The translations under genes and the position numbers were made by a program. The notes under the pieces are model-generated. The model did no database searches. It was given only the letters and a program-made list of their open reading frames with translations, and was not told the origin of the DNA. 64,000 nt of DNA from Blasia pusilla (taxonomy: Eukaryota > Marchantiophyta > Marchantiopsida > Blasiales): the NCBI GenBank assembly GCA_050084515.1, contig CM114271.1, positions 682,001-746,000 on the forward strand, given 5' to 3'. This document shows positions 37,741-50,541 of this stretch, one piece after another; within the stretch, counting starts at the first letter, position 1; each line of letters begins with the position of its first letter.

Positions 37741-38704
37741 TGTTGATAATATATTGAGGCTTGAGCATGGCTTCTCTATCCGGCACATGTTCTTAATTAG
37801 TTGGGCTTTTTGCAAACATATTTGCGAATCCACCTCCTAAGCTCCTTCATTATATTTAAAAGGCTTACATTTACTTGCAACAAGTGCTCAATAAGGTCCC
37901 TTCAATATGAACTCACTTTTGGGGCTACGATTTCCAATATTAGTCGTCATGTTTAAGTCACAATGGCATATTTGGCCCTGTTTTCTACATGCTTAGAATA
38001 CAAATATTTCAACATAAAAAACTAGGATTATCTAATGACATTAAAATAGCAAAGTGGAATTGATATCAACGCCCTTGAGAAAGCCCAAGGCATCTGCTAT
38101 CTCTTTTTGGATGACCATCTTTGACTCCTTTGTGACAAAGGTTAGAATCATAAACCTTGTTCGGCAAAGAACTCCAAATAGTCATCTTGTAATCTTGAGT
38201 CCCATATGCGCACCAATACCGAATGATAAAATTTCTATATCCACATATATTAGTCTTAATTTTGCAAAAATTAGTCTCAAAATGTGGTCGATCATTCTCA
38301 CTTTAGATGAAGTCATCTAGCCTATCTAAAAGAATATATTCACACCTCTTTTTTGTGACCATACCATGTCATGTGTTCACTTAAGAAAGAACCAAGCACA
38401 AGATTTGTATGGTCACCTCTAGGACTGTACCTGAGGATATTAGCATTTCATGTTAGTATGACGAAGGGGGTTTTTTAATTTAAAAAAGAGGCAAAAGGGC
38501 TTTTTTTAGGTCCCATTATAATATAGGATCCAAACAATTGGTAGGCTGGTACAAATAATTAAAAATATACTACATAGAGATCACTATCCCATGTTACAAT
38601 ATGTCATTTTCCTATTGGTCATAATAAATAAATAAATTATTAGGTATGCAATAACATCATTCATAAATAATTTTTTTAATATATAATTAATGGTAGTATA
38701 TAGA
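37741..38704. other. intergenic, possibly decayed transposon flank
   Basis: No further domains were recognised. An 88-codon frame at 38,054-38,320 (+) is unremarkable. Confidence 0.35.
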
Positions 38705-39110
38705 TGTGAGAAAACAGAAAGTGACGAAATCACTGAAATCTTTACAAAACTTAGAGATACAAAGTGGCCTAGTCCGTAAAATGCGCTCACGAGAAGAGCT
38801 TGATGGAACTGAATCGGGAGATAACTCGACGTACGAGAATCCGCTACCGTTGCGGCTCCCGACTATTTGACTACTCGGAAAAACTAGGGTTTTTACCTAT
38901 TTTTCTTTGTTTCTATTAATAAAAAAATTTTGCACCTTGATGCAATATAGGATTAGATAAACCTAGTAACTCTACTCTGTAAACCACCTATGTCATATTA
39001 CTATGACTCTTTCGACGTCTAAGTCGGAACCATCAATCTAGGCTTCTCCTCATACAAGGAGGCCTATCAGATTAATGGTGCTCAAAGGAGTGGATGTTGA
39101 GAATCCAACA
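38705..39110 (-). repeat. solo copia LTR with 5-bp target-site duplication
   Basis: 406 bp, minus-strand copy of the LTR at 11,031-11,453: it begins TGTGAGAAAAC and ends GAGAATCCAACA as written on the plus strand. ATAGA flanks it on both sides (38,700-38,704 and 39,111-39,115). No internal copia sequence is attached, so it arose by LTR-LTR recombination. It establishes the true LTR termini of this family. Confidence 0.95.
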
Positions 39111-39113
39111 ATA

Positions 39114-40360
39114 GATACTTGAAGTTGGAAAACTTGTGAGTCCAATTTCTCTCATAATTATTTAAAAAACTATGAATCTTTGTCAAGTCGTGCATTCAAA
39201 CTTTAGGAATTGGTTTAACTTTTTTCATGGGAAAATATTGTTCCAAAGTGAAGCTAACAATAAATATTGGGAAATACCAAGTTTAAATCATAACTTGCAA
39301 TTTGAGCGACTTTCACAAGATCTAAATCATTCATTAAATTTAAATACAAACAAGAATATTCCTCTAAAACTTTCAAATCCATCTAATGGCGCAATGTGAT
39401 GTTACAAGTACATCCCTACTAGCAAATGGACTCAAGCAAATCAAAGGATGTTCCATGCGGGTTGAACCTCCAAAGCCCTCCAAAATTTTCTAGCACATGT
39501 ATGGGATGGTACTCAATATGTATGAGTTATTTCAGACCCATTAGATCTCCCATAAATGAAAAATGGATTGAATTTGATGATTTGTTTCTCCACCCCTAAA
39601 ATTCCAAAAGAAGGTATGAACTATTGAATTACCTAATAATGCAAACATACACAAATCATAAGGTTTCAACATAATCCAAGGATTAATTCTAAGGTGGTAC
39701 TAAAACTAAAAGAAATAAAATAACGATGCAATGCCCATTCTCAAGGTAAATCTTGGATACTTGAAGTTGAAAATCTGGTGAGTATCTAACTTCACTTCTA
39801 CTAAGTAAAAAGTTGTGAAATCCGGTCAAATTATGCATAGATGCATGGAGAGCCAGCTTATGTTTTTCATAGGAAAATATTACCCCGGAGTAAAGCCAAA
39901 AATCAGCAATGAGAAATGAAAATTTAAAATCATAACTTATATTTTGATCGACTTTCACAAGATTTAAACCATTCACTAAATTTAAACACAAGCAAGAAAA
40001 AAAAATCCTCTATAACTTTCAAATCAATCCAATGGTGGAATATGATGTTACAAGTACATCAAGGTAAAAAAATAGACTTAAGCAAGGGGAAGAATGTTCT
40101 ATTAGGGTTGAACCTCCAAAAGCCTCCAAACTTTTATAGCACATGTATTGGAGGATGTTTGACATGCATGAATTATTTAAGACACATTGGACCTCACGTT
40201 AATGAATTAAAAATAAAGGATAGATTTTTTTGATGATTTGTTTCTCCACCCTTAAAATTCTAAGAGAAGATCTGAAATGTTGAATGCCCTAATAATGCAA
40301 ATATTCAAAACTCCTCAAGGTCTTAGGGCAATCCAATGGTGAAATATTAGATGATGCTCA
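39114..40360. repeat. diverged tandem duplication, 2 x about 642 bp
   Basis: GATACTTGAAGTTG occurs at 39,114 and 39,756. Both units contain GACTTTCACAAGAT, ACTTTCAAATC, GATGTTACAAGTACATC and GATTTGTTTCTCCACCC in the same order. A third, minus-strand fragment of this repeat family flanks the LTR at 44,890. No coding content was recognised. Confidence 0.85.
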
Positions 40361-43300
40361 AAGGAAAATACATAAAGCCCTCTAAGAGAAGTATCACTTA
40401 ATTTCACTTATCTATCTCAATGCGAGATCGATGAGTGAAACCATTTTTAAGACCATTAGATTAATAAGAGCAACAGATTGTCTCGCCCAAGGTGATGTAA
40501 CAATTTGATTAAGGGCCAATTGCACAACAACTCGAGGTTAAGGGTTTGCAAGGATCACCGCGAGGGACAATTTTAACGGCAGACAAAAGTGTTGTAATTT
40601 TGAGAGAGCCATGTGTGATTCTGAAACTCATTAGAGAGAAAAAGAGAAATCTGGCGAAGCCCTTGAGAACAACAGTGTGAGTGTGCTTACTTTGTCACTT
40701 AGCGTCGAAAGGTAGGAAATTGTCACATCCCATTTTTTCGCACATTTCACTTTATACTATTTTGTTTTTTTCTTTATTCACTTTTGCTGATTTTTTTATG
40801 GATTTTATTTTTCCATGGTAGATGCATCAGGTTGAGAGTTGAAAGCAAGCCACTATTGCATTGCGCAACTAAGTGATTATAATAGTGAAAGGGTTATTAA
40901 AATCCATAATTGAAAAAACTATAATAATTATGCCTTAATAAAAGATTGCAAAAAAACTAAATATGATCTGATTAATTAAATAACAATAATAGCAAAGGGT
41001 CACTTTAAAGGCCTATGGTCGCACATGATGTATTATACCCTCTAGATGACATCCTTGAGCTTTCTTCTCCCTAGAAATTCTAACATGATCTCTTTCCCTT
41101 CCCTAATTTTTACACTCATCAAAGTGTCAAACTACACGTGTATAACTATTTTATCTTCTCGATTTACTATTTTGTCTTATTTCACTTGCCATGTTCAGAG
41201 AAATATTATGGTATTATGATTTATATTTTCTTAATTGAGACTTTGGAATGTAGTCTTTGATGTTTGGTACACATACTTTTTTCTATAAAAATCTACCATA
41301 ATACAAAAATGTTGCAAGTAATCAAAGATTAGAAAATATCTTGTCATCTAAAGTAAGTGTTAAACTGACTACGCATCCATAAACACAAGTTTTCAATATA
41401 ATCTTCATTTTGATTACATTAGACTCAAGACTATCTTTATGTGTATGTCAATTTTATGTTTTTCTCACTCTCAAAATTTTACAATAATTTGGCATATACT
41501 TGCCTACTCTCGTGTTTTCTCATGGAAAACTATTTGTCACTCTATTAAGAGTAGGAATGAGATGTTTGACTCATACCATAGTTGGAAATGAAAAACATCC
41601 AAAAAAAAATTGGTATACTTACAATGTTGTACAAAAGGAAATAAGTTAAGTTTTTTTTCAAAATTCCTTTTTATCCAATTTCTAACCATAATGATCAAAC
41701 GTAGAAAATGATATGATTCATAAAAAGATCTATAATTAATAAAAATATATGTAGTCAATTTTGATTTCCACAAGCAAGATAATTTGATAATTGATTGATT
41801 GATTAAAGGAAATGTTTCATCAATCATTCCATTGGCTTTCTGACTCAAAATAGGCTAAGAGAATCCAAAGGTTAATTCAATGGAACAATGAAACTTTCAA
41901 CGTTAAAAGTTCCATTATTCCTTGTTTGAGAATATTAAATAAAATATTAAAGAAGAAAAATCCCACATGCTTTCTTAAGAATGAGGCGTGGGATGCACCA
42001 GCTAAAATATATGAGTCTAGAAAATTATGAAATACACTCTATGTGTGTCAATAACTTATAACGAGGCAAGTTTTATATGTCTTCTTTTGTATGAATAAAT
42101 CATTGAATTGAATGGTTGGTTTTATCTTATTTGATTAAAAAAAACAAGGTTGTAATTCCTTTACATCTTCCTATACTCGTAATTTTTGTATCATAATCGC
42201 TATACTCACAGTTTGCCAGTAGCTAGCAAGTATTTTGCAAGTGTTCTATAAGTGTCCAAAAAATTGATCCGATAACTCGCGATTCATTCTCTTTTTTTTG
42301 AATAAGAAACTCAAATTTATGAGTTTTATACTTGCAACTTTGCAAGTTGTCCACATATGTATTATAAATGTACTACAAATATATTATGGCTCTCCACACT
42401 AAAAAAATTGCATCAAATTTTGTTATAAACCATATTACATCTATAATTGGTCTATAAATAGAGTTATATTGTATAAAAAATATAGGGAGCCAATGAATTA
42501 TTTAGACAGAACTGTGTCCTAAGGATTTGATGAGGTTGGATATAGCTACATTGTGTTGAGATTGATGTTTAAAAAGACATACATTTAAATAAATGGGCTT
42601 ATTTGCGAAAACTTCAAGTATTTAGAACTCATTAGTCACCATAAAATTGATAATGTCACTAACCTATTCACCTTCCATAAACTCCAAGAAAACATTAATA
42701 TGTTGGATGCATAGGTCCAAAGCAATACTATGATGATTTCCCTTTCGCAAGTTTGGGAGTTTATGAGTTATTCAAGCTTGAAACTTGACGTGCTAAGTGG
42801 AATATTTTTATTAGACTCACATCCACATGATGAAGTATCTAACATAGAGTCTCTAAAGAAAGATACAACCTTCTAGATATTGCAAGCTTTCAGTGTGGAT
42901 AAGTAGGCACCCTCACTTGATTTATCACAAGAATCGACACATCTAAAAAAATCACAAAGATCATGTACTTATAATTCTTGTAGGAAAATTTAGATTATTG
43001 CTTAATAGAGAACACAGTAGCTCATCAAAAATCTTCTCTGATAACCCTAGTGGCTTCTTTACAGAAGCAACGTGATCATCTTGTAGTCGATGATACCTAC
43101 TTTGTGTGGACTTTCCCTTGCAATGTGGGTCTTGTCATTTGTCTCAAACTACGCTTCCAACTTGGATCCATGATTAAAAATTGACTACTAAAGGAATATC
43201 CCTATGTAAGACCAGAGAATATATCTTACTGCTAATAGTTATCTAGAAAAAGTCCACATTAAAAAATATGTGATTAAGTTGAGTAAAGTACTTGGAAAGA

Positions 43301-44400
43301 CAAGATCCATATACACAAAAGAACTTAGAAACTAAGAGTCAATGTAATGCATGTCATGATTTAAACACGAAGATAGTGAAAAAGTCTAAGCTACTACTCC
43401 GCTCTCTATCCTTATCATATATGAAATCATGGTATGTTCCTTAAACTATCTCCTCTTCCTTTTTCACATTGTAATCCCTATTTGCTATTACTATTTGTGT
43501 CTCCCATAGTTGAATTGCCCAACCAAAGTTCTAGCAAATATTACATCAATAAGTTGAGTAGGGCGATATTCACATTGATTCCTCTAGGTTCAATGTGATC
43601 ATTTATTCATTGTTCGTAACATTCCCCCATCACCTTTCTTGATCTAGCATGTTTTTTCATGGCAACTTTCCATCCAAGTTTCTCTTATGCGTCTGCGTAA
43701 AAAAAACAAGACTCGTATGGGGAAAACAAACGGATGTGAGTTCAAGGGTAGGCATCTCTGAAAATTAGCTAATATGAATCCTTTCTCATTATAAATCATG
43801 GTTGGTTCTCAAGAGCTCCATCTTAATTGAAGCCCTTTTCCTCTCATAGAGACAATGGTTGTTTTAAGATCTTATAATCCAATACTAATGTCAGAAAACT
43901 ATTGAGTTGGTATCATACATAGTTTGGAATAGAAAGATGAAGGCAACTCATGATTCAAATGTGGTGTAAGAACTTCCATCTTCAACCTTAAAAAGTGATT
44001 ACCATATGGTCTCATCTTCTGTTACAAGGTGTAAGATCGTGAATGTCATGGAGTTTTACCTCTATCCATCCTTGCTTCATCCCAAATCCATTCTAAACTT
44101 GAGCACTGCAATCAAAATTCCTGAATCAAGTCTCAAAGACTCAATTGGGTACATTTGAAAGGTAGTCAAGAAGCCATCAAGCGATAATCTAGTAAAGTCT
44201 CCCAAAGTGCACATCCTCTTCCTAGGAATATTCTTCCTCAATCTCCAAAAGTCTCATGTATAATTTCTTGGAAAAACTTGATCTGATAATATCTTTTTAC
44301 GATTATCCAGTCAAAATACAAAACAAAATCCATTCAATTATCAATGGCCTCACTTATACTAGATTGCATCAATTATTTCTTTAGGATGTGTCTCAAACGA
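40361..44400. other. AT-rich intergenic region
   Basis: About 4 kb of AT-rich sequence with no recognisable gene, RNA or intact repeat. The only sizeable frame (41,537-41,848, -) matches nothing I know. Confidence 0.4.
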
Positions 44401-44419
44401 TGTTTTAGCTCAAACCTGA

Positions 44420-44890
44420 AACACAACCAAACATACATCACAGTTAATCCATTATTCATGGATTTGAGCAAGTAGGGAGGGAGATTGTCCCCCCTATGGA
44501 TTCTTCTAGGGTTCTCCATAAGAACCCCATCTCCTCCATTCTCCATCTTGGACCTATTATTTTGGCCCCCTACCCAAATGTGATTCACGACCCCTTTCCC
44601 AAGCTCTCTTCTCTGTAATCTATGCTCGTAGGTCACCTCCTTAGTTCTTGACCTGTTGTAGGAGGTCAAAGGCCACTTCCCAAAGTGGAAAGTCAATTAT
44701 ACCAAAAAAGACATTTACCAAAAATAGTAAGTTACTCAATATTGTTCCAAATGAGCCGAAATGAAAGGCAACCTCATCTCTGAAGTTTCCCGTGATCTGA
44801 ACAGATCATCCTCGATCTCCTAATCATGTCCTCCACGATCCTCGAAGGCGCTCTTCTAGATCTCGTCGATCTATTCTAAAATACATGACA
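44420..44890 (-). repeat. partial LTR relic of the methyltransferase-gypsy LTR family
   Basis: Minus-strand sequence from TGTCATGTATTTTAG (44,890 downwards) matches the LTR at 55,737 onwards: AGATCTAGAAGAGCG, TTTCGGCTCATTTGGA, TTACTATTTTTGGTAA and GAGCATAG blocks. Similarity fades below about 44,600. Its left neighbour (44,891-45,000) is a reversed fragment of the 39.1-40.4 kb repeat, cut within GATGTTACAAG, so the LTR start at 44,890 is a real insertion junction. Confidence 0.7.
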
Positions 44891-45000
44891 GCTTGTAACA
44901 TCACATTGCACCATTAGATGGATTTGAAAGTTGTAGAAGAATATTCTTGTTTGTATTTCAATTTAATGAATGATTTTTTTCGTATCCACATGAAATGCTA

Positions 45001-45838
45001 ATATCCTCATGTGAATTATTTGTAACTTCTCAAGAATTGGAACGGAGATTATATTTAGTGACGAGTTGTATATTTATTAAATGGATGCTACTTCTCCTTA
45101 AGAAAAGAGAAGTGGAATTGTTACAAAGACCAAGAAGTTGTTTGGGAGGAAGGGATAACTATATTTACTAAAGGATTGCAACCCAAAGAAATAACTTTCA
45201 TGCATAGCTATGATAACTATACTATAATATGGGGGGGGTGTTATTTTTTTCCTTTTACTTATTCCCTCAAAGAAATGACACCTTTCCTGAAAGTGAAGAC
45301 CCTTTGAAAATAACAAGATTTGAGTGAATTTTGCATGACTTAAAAAAAAAGGGATTACTATAATGATATTTTTATGGATTTAAAATCTGAGTAAATGAGG
45401 TTATAAAATAAAAAACATGAACTTAATAATAATGGCGTCCAAAGTTCCTATCGAAACTTAGGACACCCTTATTGGGAGAATAGGGTGTCTCATAAACGTA
45501 TCTTTGGCTCGGACGTACAAAGCAATAATTCGGTAAATGGCCAAATTCCGTGCTTAGGTACGGGTACCGTCGGAGGTGGACGCTCACCTCCTACGGTCGG
45601 ACGTTGAAGACATATTTGCGTGTGCTTAAGTAGGAGGCCCTCCAAGTTACGGAATCTATCAATAAGAGGTTCCTCATACATAAATGGAAACCATCTTTAT
45701 TTTATGGTAAAGAGATTTAAGGACGTCCAAAAGTTTACGTACTCCAAATGAGAATAAAAATATTCATAACACCCTTTTCAATGAAAGGGGAGGCCAATAT
45801 CGTCTTTTAGTGCTAAGGAGTCACAACTCACGTGACAG
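45001..45838. other. AT-rich intergenic with one small inverted repeat
   Basis: No gene was recognised. At 45,567-45,597 GGAGGTG and CACCTCC with outer CCGT/ACGG can form a short hairpin. Confidence 0.35.
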
Positions 45839-46450
45839 TCGGCCTCTGTCCGAGATTCTGTCGCTCTTTCCGTCTGTCTGCTACGGGCGGTTTCACGCCC
45901 AACCACAACAAAGAGTGCGCCTTTGTTGTGGTTTGGTGATATCTCAGCCTTTAGATGCGAGGAATGCCGCTTTGCGTACTCGCCGCTTTGGCCGGGACCG
46001 TGTCGGTGTTCCCGTCCGTCTAAGACCACGCCTCTACCATGGTTTCGAATGAAGGACGTGTCACTGTGGATGAGATCCCGCTTTGCGTACACAGTAGTGC
46101 CCCTTTGTCCGGGACTGCGTCGGTGTTTCCGTCCCTCTAAGACTAGCGTGTGCCATAGACCACGCCTTTGTCGTGGTTTCGTACAATGGAAGAGTGACTT
46201 TGGATGGGATACCACTTTGCGTACTCGGTGGAAATTGTAGTGCCCCTTTGTCTGGGATTCTGTCGGTGTTTCCGTCGCGCTAATGCGAGCGGTGTTCCAA
46301 AGATGACAGCTTTAGAGTAGTTCCGTGTGACAGGAGGCAGAGTTGAATCGCTTCTTTGGATGCCAATGCCGAAGGTGTAGGTAGTACTGTAGTAGCTCCG
46401 TTCCCCTTTGTACGGGATTCGGTCGGTCTTCCCGTCTCTTTTCCACGAGC
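45839..46450. repeat. degenerate tandem array, five units of about 125-170 bp
   Basis: A CCTTTGTCCGGGACT-like block, then GTCGGTGTTTCCGTC, recurs with variation near 45,842, 45,977, 46,101, 46,232 and 46,402. Several units also hold a CGCTTTGCGTAC-like block and a CCACG...CGTGG or CCACAACAAAG...CTTTGTTGTGG hairpin (the clearest at 45,904-45,932). The array is GC-rich against AT-rich flanks. Confidence 0.75.
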
Positions 46451-47352
46451 ATCCCGCCGTGAAGATTTGCCGTGGGATATCTCGTTTGAGCTTTCCCGAC
46501 GAGAATTTTCACTTCTAATTAATTCACGAAAATTAGTAAAATTTTATTTACTTTAATTTGTACAAGTTTGGATTGATGTGAGATTTAAGAGGATTTTTAT
46601 TTTCTTTACATTCATTTTCTGTTTTTATTTTCTATTGTTTTCCACTCATGTAACCTATCCATGTGTATTCCATTCTTCCTTTTTCGGGGTAAGTGTGATT
46701 TTGCAAGATTTTTTTTTTTTCTTTCCTTTTAGCACAAGGGGCCGAAAGGTTTTGTCATATTGGGAAAACGATATTGATAAAACAAGAGCCCTCCCATTTT
46801 ACATCTCCTTGAGTTTATATTTCCCTTACTACTTATGCTCATCTAGTGCCAACATTCTTTGTAAGGTAAGTCCATAAAACAATTTGAAGTAGGCATTTCT
46901 ATTTCCAAAAGGTTTTTTGAAAGTAAAACGAGGGTTATTTGTGATCAGTAAATATATCCCAAAGAAAATCTTCACGACGGTTTGTCGATGAGATCGGTTG
47001 ATTTGTTGCACCACGATACTTGTTGCTGCACAGCACACGTCTCAGTGAGAGAGTGTAGATTGAGTGCCGCATGTTTAGTTTGAGTGATTGAGGGATTACT
47101 TGCGAGATTGAGAGTGATCGTGTGAGAGGGGCACGAGGGTCATCACGGCGTCCTTTCACGATTTTAAGAGGCGAGACCCGAGAGTAGCTCTAGAGGGTTT
47201 ACCCGGAGTGGTGCGAGGTTTTTGAGGGTCTCCACGTGAGAGGCCACCTCGATCTCCTTCCGTGTCATCTTTAGACGAGGGGGAGAGTGTAGAGGAGTGT
47301 GTTAGTGATCCATCGTACACATTGAGTGGTCCTATCAATTTGGGCGTACGAG
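46451..47352 (+). other. leader upstream of the gypsy gag, 5' LTR not identified
   Basis: 46,500-46,870 is AT-rich and unassigned. 46,960-47,350 is G-rich and reads like a retrotransposon leader before gag. I found no copy of the 3' LTR here, so the 5' LTR appears to be lost, replaced or too diverged to see. Confidence 0.4.
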
Positions 47353-47964
47353 ATGGACGACCGGGGTAGAGGATCGCGTAGGTTTTCGGATGCTGTAGGC
47401 ACCATAGAGCTACACGACTTCATTGCGGAGCTTAGGAGTTGGTGTGACTCACAACAAGCTAGGAACTCTAGAGAGTTAAACCCATTTACAACATGGAACG
47501 GCATGTTCCAGCATTTAGAGGGGGCGCCCATGGACGATTACCATGAGTTCTCCCACAGATATACCCAGGAGATTGAGGCATGACGACTCTACTATGACCC
47601 ACACTATGTATCATGGACGAAGCCGTTCCCAGATGAGGAGGAGGAGTCAGGAGAGGCTACTTCCTCTTCCACTAGTGATTTTTTAGGAGGGGCCACTCGC
47701 ATTGGAGCAGTTGCACCGTCTAGTCGGGTTCGTCCCACGTTCAATCCCGTGGTTGAGTTCTTTGTTGAGTTGAGGGCGAGCTACCAAGGGGTACGGACGG
47801 AGAAGTTGCGGAGGAGCCTCAGCATGGCGGAGGAGATGGTACTGCACCAGGAGGTTATCAGTGTGACTATTGTCAGAGGTATGGTCACACACTCGCCAGG
47901 TGTTTCAGTTTACATCTTGAGTTACGTCGGGACCGAGGGCCAGATAGGGCACCAGAGCGAGTAG
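47353..47964 (+). pseudogene. gag with CCHC zinc knuckle, broken
   Basis: The likely start is ATG 47,353 (MDDRGRGSRRFSDAVGTIEL). The in-frame ATG at 47,326 is less gag-like. A TGA at 47,581 interrupts where an Arg is expected. The frame then continues through an acidic Ser-rich stretch to about 47,840. The zinc knuckle CDYCQRYGHTLARC (C-x2-C-x4-H-x4-C) is at 47,862-47,903 in the next frame, so a frameshift lies near 47,845. Gag would form the particle and bind the RNA. Confidence 0.75.
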
Positions 47965-48410
47965 CCTCTCCGAGTGGGCTAGAGATCGTGCACCAGGTGG
48001 TCCCGTTGGGGGACGAGGAGCTAGAGTTGATTGACAAGGTGGTAGAGCTGCATGTGGAGGACGTAGAGTCCCACCACCTAGACGCATCGAGGGAGACGCC
48101 GGGCGTGAGGCTGGGATGGTTGCTCAGATACAACAGCTACATGAGCAGATTGCTGCTATGGCATTGGGGTTACCCAATGTCGAATCCGTGGCATTGACAT
48201 CATATGGAGCAGGCAGAGATATGGAGGATCCTGGTTGGATGTGCAGGGTTGCCCACATGGAGGCCGCCGCAGTTGTGACGCGTGGAGCAGCCGCAGAGTT
48301 GGATCCACAGCGAGGGGAAGCCAGGACACAGACTAGGCTTCCTCAGTCTTTCACGTTGTCCAAGGCGATGAGGACCCCATCGATGGCTCCTGATAAGAGT
48401 TCTTGGAGAG

Positions 48411-49435
48411 TTGGTGAAGTTGTTGGTGTGCAGGCACGGAGAAGCAAATGCGACGACTCCTATTGCTGATGCTCAGGAGGGGCATGTATCGAGCACGTTA
48501 TTGGGGGTGGCCACCATTGTGTACCGCGTTCCTTTATTTTCCGCTTTCGATGTTATGACGTTGGGAGGTACACTCGTCGAGGTTTTTTGGCTGGCCGCTA
48601 CGCTATGTGAGCATAGAGTTGGAGTTCCTACATCACATTCAAAGGTGATTGCAGAGGAGGTGATGGACCTGCCCTTGGAGCGGATGCTCGGGCCATCCAC
48701 GTCAGATTCATGGCAGGCTGCGGCCGCTAGGATGGCAAAGATGCCCGCTAGACCCGAAATAGAGTGTGCCATGGCTTCTCCTAGTGTTGTGTTGCTGGAT
48801 AACCGAGGAGAGGTCTTCCAGTTGGTGAGTCCCGGAGGTAGAGCTTTTAGTCCACATCGCGTCTTGTTGGATTCAAGAGCGCAACCCCTGATGTTGGGGA
48901 AAGCGTTCTTCTAAGGATAAGGCTTGAAGAGAGCCGATGTGGAGCGTTGTCCATTCCACATACAGACATCCTTGGGTGGATCGAGTACCACACAGTATAT
49001 CACATGACAGGAGATCATAGTGAGGATTCGCCTAGGCATCCTACAGATAAATCCATGGTACGAGCCAAGGCGATAGTGACTGATGCAGAGTCCTATGACG
49101 TCTTGGTTGGTGGAGCAATGTTATACTCGATGGGGTTTTCCTTGGATTACTGGGAGGAGTCAGCGTCCTACAGACCAGGATGGAAATCAAGTGATGGGCG
49201 CCTTAGCTCATTACCCGTTCGATTCACAGGTGCAGTGATCGAGCGACGGCTAGGAGAGATGGCAAACTTAGCAGCATTTAGCAGTGCCATCACTTGGCCT
49301 AGTGATTTGATTGAGGGACATGTTCATGCAGAGGGTACTCCTGTTCGTGCCATTTCTATGGAGAGGAGTGTTATGGTAGCCGCATCAATCCGTGGAGGAG
49401 AGGTGCCGCTTTGGGGCTCGATTGAGGAGCTTTGA
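48411..49435 (+). pseudogene. gag C-terminus and aspartic protease region, broken
   Basis: Two open stretches (48,411-48,914 and 48,947-49,435) in different frames. The protease active site is at 48,861-48,911, reading VLLDSRAQPLMLGKAFF. The retroviral-type D-S/T-G triad has its Gly changed to Arg (AGA, one G-to-A step from GGA), which should abolish catalysis. Downstream, AIVTDAESYDVLVGGAMLYS and GFSLDYWEESASYRPGW form the second half of the protease and following spacer. The same spacer is conserved in the relic at 7.29 kb. Confidence 0.75.
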
Positions 49436-49559
49436 CGCTTAGCCATTGAGCATGTGCGGACCGCGTGGATCGAGACGCTTGCACTAGAGTGTGACGGGTC
49501 AGAGGAAACCCAAGTAGGCAGGAGTGCTGCTATGACCCCTTTGGACACCACCCCGATTG

Positions 49560-50541
49560 TGTGGTGCATCCCAGAGGAGGGTATTCGGGTGTTGGATCTC
49601 TTTGGAGGGATCAACATTGGGTTAGCTGCTGTTTTGCACGCTGGAGTGTGCGTGCAACACTACCTATATGTTGAGATTGATGATTTTGCGAGGCACGCTT
49701 CACTTCACCATGTGGAGCTTTTACGCCTCCGTTTTCATGGCTTGTTGTCTACGTACGCCATTCAGGGTTACTAGAGTTCTTACCAAGGGACATTTCATTG
49801 TTGGGGGCGTAGGACTTGGAGCGAGTAGGGACCATAGACTTGGTCATTGTTGGTTGGCCGTGTGAGGGCCAATCGAGTGATGGACGAGGTAGCGGGTTAG
49901 TTGACACTCGGTCCAAGTTTTTTTGGGAGATGATGCGAATCTTGCGACATTTACAGGAGCATCAGACTCGTTCTCCAACATACATTTTGGAGAATGTGCC
50001 AATTTTGGACGATCCGAGGTCCTGCGTGGTGACGAGTGCACATCAAGTGCGCGCATGGACCGGCTCGGCAGTGTTGTTAGGTGCGAAGAGTGTAGGTTCT
50101 AGAGCACACCGCCCGCATCTTTGGTGGACCAACTTGGTACCACATGAGGTGTTGCGGAGGGCTTATGCGGGAGTGGAGCGTCCCTCCAATTTGTTGGGGG
50201 ATTCTATATTGGATCCGGGCCGTCAATCATAGGCAGTGAGGCACGATGATCGACTGCCATTGATTGTGGTCAACAGGATTGGCATGCCACGAGCAACCTT
50301 TCCCACATTGGTAAGTTTTCCCTCTTCCTATCCATTCAAGGAGGCCGGACCAGGCTTGGTTTGGGATGACCAAGTACAGAGGTTGGTGGAGCCCAACGCC
50401 GATGAGCGAGGGCGAGCGATGGGATTCTCCATAGGAGTGATGACAGTATCATCACTATCGGAGGCATCACAACGTCATATCTTGGGTCAAGCGATGGACC
50501 TGAACTCTTTGACATGGATTTTCAGCTTAGGAGTAGATTAG
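49560..50541 (+). pseudogene. cytosine-C5 DNA methyltransferase domain within gypsy pol
   Basis: In a continuous path, interrupted by one frameshift (49,755-49,780), a TAG at about 49,810 and a TAG at 50,230, all core motifs are present in the standard order. Motif I is VLDLFGGINIGLAAVLHAGV (49,589, SAM-binding loop). Motif II is YVEIDDFARHASLHH. Motif IV is GWPCEGQSS with the catalytic Cys at 49,861-49,863, followed by RSKFFWEMMRIL. Motif VI is YILENV (49,981). Motif VIII-like is GSRAHRPHLWWTNL, resembling the AHRARYFWGNL block of DNMT3. The C-terminal block runs TLVSFPSSY to RHILGQAMDLN (motif IX/X). About 320 residues makes it a compact catalytic domain with a short target-recognition region. 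The RSKFFWE and AHRP blocks suggest DNMT3-like affinity. The gene is inactive here. A bacterial-type origin is less likely given the position between protease and RT in two copies. Confidence 0.85.

Noticed and set aside
49560-50541. Bacterial contamination or a free-standing host methyltransferase gene
   Set aside because: The domain is embedded between gypsy protease and RT in two separate copies, with no promoter or splice structure of its own.
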